Below the pieces are notes generated by a model. The model had not been told where the DNA came from. It worked only from the letters and a program-made list of their open reading frames with translations, and ran no database searches. A stretch of 16,153 bases of DNA from an uncultured Clostridia bacterium (GTDB lineage: Bacteria; Bacillota; Clostridia; Christensenellales; Borkfalkiaceae). The position numbers and the translations under genes are program-made. The first letter of the stretch is position 1. The number at the start of each line of letters is the position of its first letter. This document shows, piece after piece, positions 6,867 to 14,443 of the stretch. The stretch lies in NCBI GenBank assembly GCA_947589585.1, contig CANQCA010000022.1, positions 1 to 16,153 on the forward strand. The letters run 5' to 3'.

Positions 6867-9800
6867 TTATGCGTTATCCGTCCCCTCTTCGGGTGCGGGT
6901 GCGGGGACCTTCTCCCAATCTTCCTTCTGGGTGCAATCGTTTTGGTAAGTGACTTCCTTCGACCACTCGCCGTCGAAGAGGTAAGGGCTCTCTTCGCTGA
7001 TGACGATCCGTGTTTTAACGCTTCCCGTTGTGACGTCGAACTTGTCATCTTCCGTCCAGTTGAAAGCCGTGTTGACCCAATTCTCAAGGCTTGCACGGTC
7101 CTTCCAGCTATCGCCTACCGCCGCAAGAGAAAGTCTGCCTTCTTCCTTGGCGTCTTGCGTCTTGCAGAGATAAGCATTGAGGACATTCTCGCCTTCGTCG
7201 TTCGTCTCTTCCACCGCATAGATGTATGCCGTACCCGTCTTGCCGCCCGCAGTCTTGAATTGAATCTCCACATACTGCGCCTTATCCGCGGTGAAGACAG
7301 AGCCGTCTGCATTTGCTCTGCGCAGGAACGTGAGCGCATCCTTTTGCGCATAGCCGAACTGTGCATCGCTCGGAGCAACAATATCCTTTTCTTCCCAAGT
7401 GAACGTCTTGGTATCGAGCTTTTCATCCTTCATCGCAAAGCTGAGCGGGGAATCGATGAAGCCCATTTCTTTGGCCTTTTCCGAAGCCAAACGCTGCATT
7501 GCGAATGCGAAGGTATAGGTGTAGGTGATGTTATCCTTCTCGACCTTGTTGTCTTTGAGATATTGGATCCATGCCGCCTTGATGAAATCGTTGAGCGCGG
7601 GGTTTTGTTCCGCCGCCGTTTCCCAATTGACAAAGGTTCTGCTGTTGATCGTATAAACGACGAAGGGAGTATCCTTCGTATAATCGTAGCCCTCTTCCTT
7701 GCCGTTGGTATCGTAGATCTTGATCACGACGGAGCCGACGTTCGGGTTATCAAGTTCTTCCCATGAATATTTGATACGTTCGTTGTCGCCGTCTTTGAGA
7801 GCCCATGTGCCGTAGAAGCCGAGCTTGAAGGATTCCTCGGTGAATTCAAGATCGCAGACCCGCGGCATGGAATCGCGCAAAGTAGCGGCATACTCGCTGT
7901 TTTCAACGAGCGCAAGGCTGATCGCGATCTGATATTTTGCGGGGCCTTTTTGTTCGAAGAGGCCGTAGATGCCTTCGATCATGGCCTGCGAGGTAACGGT
8001 AATATCTCCGCCATTCGAAATATCCGAATAGAAATCCCCCGTTTCGCCGTTATATGTCACTGCGATATGCAAACGCACATAGGTGTTGAGGGTCTCCCTT
8101 GTAATGGCTTCTTGCAATTTGAAGAGCTCTGTAAGCGATGTGAGATAGCCATCGGGCATGGTGACAAGCACCGAACCGTCGCTGTGGACGACCACACCTG
8201 TCGTAGGCTGCACAAGACGGGTCTTGAGAGCGTCTTCGGTGAGGTTGAGCTCTAAAACATCGGAGACACTTGCACTGTTGATAGACGTATAGATGATCTC
8301 GCTCCCTTCCTCTTTGGCCTGATAGCCGACGATGACGACGGAGTGTTCGCCGCGGATGCCCTTTCCCGCAAGATAAGCTTCGAACTCATCCAAGGTGGAA
8401 ACTTCGTTCTTGGGGACCTTCGCCACGAGGGGCATGCCCGCTAAAGTGACCGCTTTATTGCCGAAATCTTCAAACTTCACATCGCCGTCTTCATATACGT
8501 CGAAATAGGCCGTGAAGCCTTCGGTATTGCCTGCGTTGTTGCCCTTCACTTCGCCGTTTTCGCTATACGCCCTGTTTTCTTTCACGCCATCATCGCCAAA
8601 CCAGAAGTTTGCACTGTTCGCTTTGAGGTTGACCGTCGTCTCCGCGGTCTGCCCAAAGAGCTTATAGGTGATCGCCGTGGCGGTTTCCAGAGCAGGCTGG
8701 CTCGTCAGTGTGAGCTTGATGACGCATGCGTCGTCGCTGCCGTAGGAGACGACGGCGTCCTCCGTCATGTCTGTCCCATCCACGGTGAGGGTGAGGAGAA
8801 GTTTGTCTTTTTCGAGCTGCCAAACCTTGCCTTCTGTATCCGTGAACTTGCCGAAAATGTAGAACTCTTTGCTGCCCGCGCCGCCGATATACGTCGTGTA
8901 GATTTCCGTCTTCTCGATCTCGATCGCGGGAATGGTGGGAGCTGCGTTCGGCTCGAGCTTTTCGCCGCGAACGCCCTCGTTATCCGCGAAATAGGTGCCG
9001 CAATCTTCGCAATACCAATATGCAGGGTTGCCCGCTTCGCCGACGGTCGCTTCCTTGGCATCCGTCTTCGTGGCGCTCTTATGGCCGAGCTTTGCAATGG
9101 TGGGCATGCCGTTCGGGTATTCCTCGCTGCCATTTGCGTCTTTGAAATATTTCTCGCAACGCGTGCAGTAGAAGTATTCTTCGTTGCCGTCCGTATCGCA
9201 AGTGGCTTGCTTTGCTTCCACCTTATTTTCCATGCTGTGGCCGAGGGCATTCTTCACCCAGGCATTTGCCTCGAACTCCTCATCGCCGTTTGCATCCTTG
9301 AAGGTCTTCAGACAGCCCGAGCACGTCCAATAGGCCTCGTTGCCCGCCTCGGTGCAGGTAGCATCCTTTGCGGGATGAGCCGTGAGCTGATGCTCATGCG
9401 GGGCATCGGGTGTATACGTGTATTTGACCGTAGCGGAATAGGCGCTCTCGAGCGCTTTATCCGTCGCGTTGGCTTTGACGGAAAGGGTATTCTCGCCCGA
9501 GACAAGTTTTGCGGTGACGGTGGTAAGATCCAGCGAAGTGCCCGCCGTGACCTTGGTCATCTCGTCCGCGTTGATCTTGACGGTGTAGCCTGCCGTTGCG
9601 CCTTCGACGGCCGTCCACGTAAGCGTGCCGCCCTCCACCTTCAATCCGGTGGGAGCCGCAAGGGGCTGCTTTTCGTCGGGACCGGGCTCATCGGGCTTCT
9701 CCGTGCCGCCCGCGGGGGTATAGGTGTAGGTGACGGTGACGGAATAGGCGCTCTCGAGCGATTTGTCCGTTGCGTTGGCCTTGACGGAGAGGGTGTTCGC

Positions 9801-10064
9801 GCCCTCTGCAAGTTTCGCCGTGACAGTCGTAAGATCGAGCGACGCCGCCGTGACCTTGGTCGTTTCGTCCGCGTTGATCTTGACGGTGTAGCCCGCGCTT
9901 GCGCCTTCGACTGCGCCCCAGCTCAGCGTGTCTGCCTCGACTTTGACGTTCGCAGGTGTGGCAAGCGGCTTCTTTTCCTCTTTGTCTCCCCCGCATGCGG
10001 CAAGCCCGAAGCACAGAGAGATCGCGGAGACGACCGCGAGCAGCAAGATGCTTACCTTCTTCAT
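6867..10064 (-). CDS. Large modular surface lipoprotein: two FN3-like domains, Cys-rich repeats, unrecognised C-terminal region (1065 aa)
   Basis: Function unknown; predicted to be anchored outside the membrane. The signal peptide MKKVSILLLAVVSA... ends in LAAC with Cys24. Residues of about 33-119 and 135-221 are two near-identical FN3-like beta-sandwiches (each with SAGYTVKINADE or TAGYTVKINADE, then SLDLTTVTAKL), joined by a Pro/Glu-rich linker. Residues of about 222-380 hold three units of the form ATCTEAGN..YW-x-C-x2-C-x-K-x-F-x-D-x2-G; the third lacks the first Cys. From about residue 381 to 1065 is a region without a family I recognise, containing NFWFGDDG at 486 and two degenerate modules around Tyr711 and Met856 (FAMQRLASEKAK). 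It closes with YLFDGEWSKEVTYQ and an acidic/proline-rich tail. The next gene encodes a clear paralogue sharing this order. Glucan binding or presentation to the transporter is inferred from context only. Confidence 0.85.
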   Translation of the reverse strand: MKKVSILLLAVVSAISLCFGLAACGGDKEEKKPLATPANVKVEADTLSWGAVEGASAGYTVKINADETTKVTAASLDLTTVTAKLAEGANTLSVKANATDKSLESAYSVTVTYTYTPAGGTEKPDEPGPDEKQPLAAPTGLKVEGGTLTWTAVEGATAGYTVKINADEMTKVTAGTSLDLTTVTAKLVSGENTLSVKANATDKALESAYSATVKYTYTPDAPHEHQLTAHPAKDATCTEAGNEAYWTCSGCLKTFKDANGDEEFEANAWVKNALGHSMENKVEAKQATCDTDGNEEYFYCTRCEKYFKDANGSEEYPNGMPTIAKLGHKSATKTDAKEATVGEAGNPAYWYCEDCGTYFADNEGVRGEKLEPNAAPTIPAIEIEKTEIYTTYIGGAGSKEFYIFGKFTDTEGKVWQLEKDKLLLTLTVDGTDMTEDAVVSYGSDDACVIKLTLTSQPALETATAITYKLFGQTAETTVNLKANSANFWFGDDGVKENRAYSENGEVKGNNAGNTEGFTAYFDVYEDGDVKFEDFGNKAVTLAGMPLVAKVPKNEVSTLDEFEAYLAGKGIRGEHSVVIVGYQAKEEGSEIIYTSINSASVSDVLELNLTEDALKTRLVQPTTGVVVHSDGSVLVTMPDGYLTSLTELFKLQEAITRETLNTYVRLHIAVTYNGETGDFYSDISNGGDITVTSQAMIEGIYGLFEQKGPAKYQIAISLALVENSEYAATLRDSMPRVCDLEFTEESFKLGFYGTWALKDGDNERIKYSWEELDNPNVGSVVIKIYDTNGKEEGYDYTKDTPFVVYTINSRTFVNWETAAEQNPALNDFIKAAWIQYLKDNKVEKDNITYTYTFAFAMQRLASEKAKEMGFIDSPLSFAMKDEKLDTKTFTWEEKDIVAPSDAQFGYAQKDALTFLRRANADGSVFTADKAQYVEIQFKTAGGKTGTAYIYAVEETNDEGENVLNAYLCKTQDAKEEGRLSLAAVGDSWKDRASLENWVNTAFNWTEDDKFDVTTGSVKTRIVISEESPYLFDGEWSKEVTYQNDCTQKEDWEKVPAPAPEEGTDNA
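9405..9968 (-). repeat. Duplicated FN3-like domain, period 306 bp (102 aa)
   Basis: Two copies within the 1065-aa lipoprotein gene, anchored by GGAATAGGCGCTCTCGAGCG on the plus strand at 9435 and 9741. Only scattered substitutions separate them, and both encode GYTVKINADE and NTLSVKANATDK. A third related copy lies in the paralogous gene (anchor near 6462). This points to recent intragenic duplication and exchange between the two genes. Confidence 0.8.
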
Positions 10065-10070
10065 AAAAAA

Positions 10071-10076
10071 CCTCCC
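10071..10076 (-). promoter_or_regulatory. Strong ribosome binding site of the 1065-aa lipoprotein
   Basis: GGGAGG on the minus strand, 6 nt (all T) before the ATG at 10062-10064. It is one of the best Shine-Dalgarno matches in the window and suggests high translation of this surface protein. Confidence 0.8.
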
Positions 10077-10095
10077 GATAAATTTTCATATATCG

Positions 10096-10111
10096 ATCGG
10101 CCGAAGCCGAT
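10096..10111 (-). other. Intergenic hairpin with cUUCGg tetraloop after the GH1 gene
   Basis: In the 60-nt gap between the GH1 stop and the next gene, the minus strand reads ATCGGC-TTCG-GCCGAT, a perfect 6-bp stem closed by the very stable C(UUCG)G tetraloop. It is followed by CGATATATG and not by a T tract, so it does not look like an intrinsic terminator. It may mark an mRNA end-protecting or processing site between the enzyme genes and the surface-protein genes; that role is inferred. Confidence 0.6.
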
Positions 10112-10124
10112 TTTCGATCCGTTG

Positions 10125-11465
10125 TTATCTGTTCTTTTCGTCGATGAGATCTCTGTACCACATACCGCTGCGCTTGATGAGGCGCTTTTGCGTGGCATAG
10201 TCGACGTAGATGAGCCCGAAGCGGGGCTTATAGCCCGCCGCCCACTCCATGTTGTCCATGAGGCTCCAATAGAAGTAGCCGCGGCAATCCAGGCCCCCTT
10301 CTATCGCCTCCGCAAGGACGGAGAGATACCTCTCGAGATAGTCGATCCTGTCGAAGTCGAGCACTTCGCCATGGAGATTTATAATGTCGTTGAGCGAGAT
10401 GCCGTTTTCCGTGATGTAAAGCGGAACTTTGAGCGTCTTTTTCAGATAATCGAGAAAGACTTTGAAGCCGTCCTCGGTGATCGCCCAACCCATGTCGTTA
10501 TGATTTCTCGGCGGATAGACGAGGCGGGTGCCCTCGCGGGTGTTATTTTTATCCGCTTCCACATAGTTGCAAAAATAGTGATTGATCCCGAGAAAGTCGA
10601 TGGGCTCGGCGATGAGCTGCATGTCGCCCTCTTTTATCTCGGGTGCAACGCCGTGGGCTTGGAAATATTTCAAAGCACGTTCGGGATAGTGCCCGAACAC
10701 GATGGGTTCATAGAACCACCCCGCCCAGAACTCGTTGGCAAGCTCCGCCGCCTGCACATTCTCGGGGGAGTTATCGATAGGGCAGTTGTAGGCATAGTCG
10801 AGCGTGATGCCGATCTCGCCCGCGATCTTCTTCTCGCGGAACAGCCGCACCGCCATGCCGTGCGCCTTCAAAACATTGTGCGCGGCGATGTGTTTGCTCC
10901 GATAGTCCCCCTTGATCCCCGGAGGGAAGGAACCCGTCACATAGCCGAAATCGGTGAAGACGAAGGGCTCGTTGAAGGTGATCCAGCGTTTGACCCTTCC
11001 CCCGAATGCGTCGAAGAGGACGCCCGCATAGCGGAGATACCAAGAAATGCTCTCGGGGTTGAGCCAGCCGCCCATCTCCTGCAGATGCTGCGGGAGATCC
11101 CAGTGATAGAGGGTGAGAACGGGCTCTATGCCCGCGGATAAAAGCTCGTCGATGAGGGCGGAATAGAAGGCGATGCCCTCCTCGTTCACCTCGCCGTCGC
11201 CATCCTTGAGAATTCTCGACCAAGAGACGGAAAAGCGGTATGCCTCGAGGTGCATGCGCTTCATGAGCGCGACATCTTCGCGGAAACGATGATAATGGTC
11301 GCAGGCGACTTCGCCCGTTTCACCGCGGTCGATCTTGCCCGGGATCTCGCAGAACTTATCCCATATGCTCTCCGTCTTGCCGCCTTCGTATCTGCCGCCC
11401 TCGATCTGATAGGCCGCCGTCGCGGCGCCGAGGATGAAATTTTTGGGGAAATGAATACCGCTCAT
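10125..11465 (-). CDS. Glycoside hydrolase family 1 beta-glucosidase (446 aa)
   Basis: Retaining beta-glucosidase, cytoplasmic (no signal peptide), full length for GH1 (about 450 aa). It starts FPKNFILGAATAAYQIEGG, with the sugar-binding Gln20. The acid/base is Glu166 in TFNEP and the nucleophile is Glu353 in YITENG. His121-Trp122 and the C-terminal W-S-L-M-D-N-M-E-W (Trp400, Glu407, Trp408) supply the remaining -1 subsite residues, and GYKPRFGLIYVDY follows. Glu407 at the position that is Ser in 6-phospho-beta-glucosidases argues for non-phosphorylated substrates, which agrees with an ABC importer rather than a PTS. The ATG overlaps the TGA of the phosphorylase gene (ATGA), a coupling junction; the upstream GAGG is 10 nt away and weak. 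It probably removes glucose from imported oligosaccharides beside the phosphorylase. Beta-1,3 versus beta-1,4 preference is not readable here. Confidence 0.95.
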   Translation of the reverse strand: MSGIHFPKNFILGAATAAYQIEGGRYEGGKTESIWDKFCEIPGKIDRGETGEVACDHYHRFREDVALMKRMHLEAYRFSVSWSRILKDGDGEVNEEGIAFYSALIDELLSAGIEPVLTLYHWDLPQHLQEMGGWLNPESISWYLRYAGVLFDAFGGRVKRWITFNEPFVFTDFGYVTGSFPPGIKGDYRSKHIAAHNVLKAHGMAVRLFREKKIAGEIGITLDYAYNCPIDNSPENVQAAELANEFWAGWFYEPIVFGHYPERALKYFQAHGVAPEIKEGDMQLIAEPIDFLGINHYFCNYVEADKNNTREGTRLVYPPRNHNDMGWAITEDGFKVFLDYLKKTLKVPLYITENGISLNDIINLHGEVLDFDRIDYLERYLSVLAEAIEGGLDCRGYFYWSLMDNMEWAAGYKPRFGLIYVDYATQKRLIKRSGMWYRDLIDEKNR

Positions 11466-14440
11466 CCGAGATATACCTCGATTTTTTGATACTTGCCGCC
11501 GCGGACCTTCTCGGCGAGCTCGCCCGCGACTTCTTTTGTTTCAATGACGTCTTCGCCTTGCAAACGGTAGGATGTGACCTTCACGCCGTCCCATGTATTC
11601 TTGCCCGTTTGGTTGACGTATTCGATCTTTATCTTGCCGAGGAGGGTGAAGCTCACCCGCCCGTTTTCATCGAAAAAGTCTCTATGTAGTCTGGGCTCAA
11701 GGTGGAGCTTCAAAACGCCCCCTTCGAGGATGAACGGCCTCTCCGCGCCCATGATGCAGAGCCACATGGAGATCGCCTCGGCGTTCGCGCCTGTGAGCCG
11801 CGCCTGATAGCCCTTGCCGCGTTTTTTCTCGTCGCTGTGGCCGGAGGGGACGATGAAGGAGCTGTTCTCCAAGATGCTGCGCCCGTATTTCTCGGGATCC
11901 ATGAAGGGCACGAGGCCCGTCTTGATCTCCTCGTAAAACTCCTCATACAGCCCGCATTTGAGCATGGAAAGGAGCACCTTATATTGCATGTGCAGAAAGC
12001 AGGATTCCCGCTCGAGCCACCCCTTGGGGAAGGAGCGGATGCGCCCGATGGCGATCGACTCTCTGTCCAAGGGCTCCGAAGTGAGGAAGAAGCCGAACTC
12101 CCGATCATAGAGCGGAGAATTTTTGGCCTTGAAATATTCGTCCGCGTCGCCGAGTGCAAGGCTCTTTGCCACCCCTTCCGCGAAGTGCGGCAGGGCGCGC
12201 GGAACAAATTGCGTGGGAACGATATCCTCCCCCGCCCGCTCGAACTTCGTCACATCGAAGACGAGATAGGTGGGCATACGGCCGCCGCCGAGCGCTCTCG
12301 CCCTCTCCATGCCGCAAAGCAGCTTTCTCTCCGCGAGGCCGTAAAATTCCTCCGCCTCGCACTTTGCGACCTTCACCCTTTCCGTGCCGAAGCCCGCATA
12401 GGCGCTTTTCAGATATGTATCCTTGACGGCGTTGGCCTTGAGATAGAATTCCTGCGGGTCGATATTCTCCCGCAAAAGGTTCAATACCTTATGGAAGAGG
12501 ATATCCTGCTCCGCCGCCCATTCCACCTCGTCCTCCTTCCCCCATGTAAGGGTCCTGAGGATGCGGATAAGGCGTAAAAGCTCGAGCCCGTCGGCAACGT
12601 TGCTGCCGAAGAGGGACGGGAGCCCGTTTGCCGCATCGCACCAGCCGGGTTTGCCCGCCTCCATGTCGATGCCGCAGCCCATGGGGTCGAGCGTCGCCGT
12701 CTTGATGAGGGCAAGGAAGAGAAGCTTTGCTGCAAGGCAGGTCTCGAAGTCCTCCTCCCCCGCCTTGAGCCAGCCCTTCTTCCCCGTCTTTTCGAGGGCG
12801 TTTGCCCTGCAAACTCTGCCGCGGGGGGTGAGAATGGCCCGCTTCTGATAGGGCAGAAGGCGCGCTTCCGATACAAAGTAGCGCAGGGGGGTCTCAAAGA
12901 GGATCTCCCGCTCGCGCTCGGGGAAGACGGCAAGGTAGGATAAGAGAAGATCGACAAGGTAGACGAAATGATCCGTCCAATACCCTTCGGCAAAGTCTGC
13001 CTCGAAGGAGGGCTGGCAACCTGCGATCAGCTCGCCGAGCGCTTCTTTTCCGATGCCTAGCCTTTCGGCCGCCTCGCCGACGGTGAATTTCCCCTGCAAA
13101 AATGCGGAATATTCGCTGTATTTTGCGGGAACATCACTGCATGTATAGCGGATCTCCCCCACCGAGAGCGGATCGTAGCCGTCCGCCTGCAACAGGGAGA
13201 AGAAATATCTGATATTGAGATCGCCGCAGGAAGGGGTGATGAGCACGTCGCTTCGGCGGTTCTGCACCACGTCGCGGAAGTTTCCCCTGCCCGAACTATA
13301 GGGGGTCGGGGCAATGGAAAAGCAGTTGTAGTCGCGCTCGGGATCACCGTGCTTGCGGGAATAGACATAGACGGGCCTTTTTCCCACCTCCACGGGAAGC
13401 CCGCCGCGCAGTACGTTATCGAAATAGCACTGCTTGATATAGGCGTCGAAGACGGGATAGGCCGTGTGCGTTTCCACTTTGGCGGCGATATCCTCGACGA
13501 TCCCGATGGCTTCCTGCCGCATGCAGAGGACCTCTTCGACGGTGAGGTTTTTCTTGAGATTACGCACCTTGTCGAGGGTATCCGCATAGCCGTAGAGGGA
13601 GCATAGAAGCACCGTCTCGTGCGGGGGGACCCGGAGCGTCCTGTGTGCGAATGCGCAAAAGAGTTCGTTCTCACAGCGCTGCGAGGAAATATCTTGCCCG
13701 CCGATGCCCTTTTGGAAAAAGCGTTCTGCGGTGACCATCGTGCGGTCGCTGCCGAATACGAGATCGGGATCGACCACGACGAGGCCGCCTACGGGCAGGA
13801 AGAAGTTGCCCCCCTTCACCGCCTTCACTTCGGCGCAGTCGGCCGTGGACGCCCGCATGCGGATGTAGGCAAAGCCCTCGCCCGTGCCCTCGGCGACCAT
13901 CCAGCTCTTGAACAGGTTCCCCGCCTCCTTGAACTCCCCGTTGCCGATCCCGTAGGGAAGCATCTGGGCGAGGCCGTCGAGCATCTCGACCTCTTGCGTC
14001 TTCTCCGTCTCGTTGGTGTAAGAAATGATTCTGCCGAGCGCGGCATAGTCCCTGTTCGGGACGCCGAAATACTCCGCGCGGAAGCGGTATCTCGCACTGC
14101 GTTCCTCGATGGAAAAGCCGTAGCGGCAGACCTCCATCGAACTCTTCTCCCCGCTGCCCGCTCTGAAGGGCTCCGCGGCAACGCCGTCTATGCGCAGAAG
14201 GGTGCGGAAGCCCTGCAAGGGCGCACGGGCATAGGCGGTCTCCGCGGGGAAAAATTCCATGATGGGATGGTCCTTCCCCCCCACGCCGAAGCCGGCGATG
14301 CCCTGTCCGCGGCTCACATAGAACGCCCAGACGGGACGGCCCCCGAGCCCTGCGATCCCGGGCAGAAAATTTGTAAACGGAGGCTTTGCGGCAAAATCCT
14401 CTATCACATACCTTCCGTTTTCAAAGTTGCTTTTTTTCAT
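11462..14440 (-). CDS. Glycoside phosphorylase of the GH94/GH149/GH161 group, probable beta-1,3-glucan or oligoglucan phosphorylase (992 aa)
   Basis: Predicted to split beta-glucooligosaccharides with inorganic phosphate, releasing alpha-glucose-1-phosphate in the cytoplasm; there is no signal peptide. The N-terminus reads FENGRYVIEDFAAKPPFTNF, then LPGIAGLGG, WAFYVSRGQGIAGFG and KDHPIMEFFPAETAY, which I recognise from large Firmicutes 'cellobiose phosphorylase-like' proteins. The motif KPGWCDAANGLPSLFGS (Lys597 onward) occupies the place of the W-N-D motif of GH94, making Asp602 the likely general acid. The length is above classical GH94 enzymes (about 800 aa) and nearer GH149/GH161. I favour GH161 (beta-1,3-glucan phosphorylase) from N-terminal resemblance and the neighbouring GH81-like gene, but family and linkage are inference. 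The start is 3 nt after the preceding stop with no clear Shine-Dalgarno, suggesting translational coupling. Its stop overlaps the GH1 start by 4 bp. Confidence 0.78.
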   Translation of the reverse strand: MKKSNFENGRYVIEDFAAKPPFTNFLPGIAGLGGRPVWAFYVSRGQGIAGFGVGGKDHPIMEFFPAETAYARAPLQGFRTLLRIDGVAAEPFRAGSGEKSSMEVCRYGFSIEERSARYRFRAEYFGVPNRDYAALGRIISYTNETEKTQEVEMLDGLAQMLPYGIGNGEFKEAGNLFKSWMVAEGTGEGFAYIRMRASTADCAEVKAVKGGNFFLPVGGLVVVDPDLVFGSDRTMVTAERFFQKGIGGQDISSQRCENELFCAFAHRTLRVPPHETVLLCSLYGYADTLDKVRNLKKNLTVEEVLCMRQEAIGIVEDIAAKVETHTAYPVFDAYIKQCYFDNVLRGGLPVEVGKRPVYVYSRKHGDPERDYNCFSIAPTPYSSGRGNFRDVVQNRRSDVLITPSCGDLNIRYFFSLLQADGYDPLSVGEIRYTCSDVPAKYSEYSAFLQGKFTVGEAAERLGIGKEALGELIAGCQPSFEADFAEGYWTDHFVYLVDLLLSYLAVFPEREREILFETPLRYFVSEARLLPYQKRAILTPRGRVCRANALEKTGKKGWLKAGEEDFETCLAAKLLFLALIKTATLDPMGCGIDMEAGKPGWCDAANGLPSLFGSNVADGLELLRLIRILRTLTWGKEDEVEWAAEQDILFHKVLNLLRENIDPQEFYLKANAVKDTYLKSAYAGFGTERVKVAKCEAEEFYGLAERKLLCGMERARALGGGRMPTYLVFDVTKFERAGEDIVPTQFVPRALPHFAEGVAKSLALGDADEYFKAKNSPLYDREFGFFLTSEPLDRESIAIGRIRSFPKGWLERESCFLHMQYKVLLSMLKCGLYEEFYEEIKTGLVPFMDPEKYGRSILENSSFIVPSGHSDEKKRGKGYQARLTGANAEAISMWLCIMGAERPFILEGGVLKLHLEPRLHRDFFDENGRVSFTLLGKIKIEYVNQTGKNTWDGVKVTSYRLQGEDVIETKEVAGELAEKVRGGKYQKIEVYLG

Positions 14441-14443
14441 GTG

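Noticed and set aside
9081..11141. Plus-strand open frame of 686 codons spanning the GH1 gene and part of the lipoprotein gene
   Set aside because: It crosses the gap between two well-supported minus-strand genes and has no coding features; it is an antisense shadow.
10125..11465. 6-phospho-beta-glucosidase in a PTS pathway
   Set aside because: Glu407-Trp408 replace the Ser/Lys/Tyr phosphate-binding set expected near the C-terminus, and the importer in the same operon is an ABC transporter.
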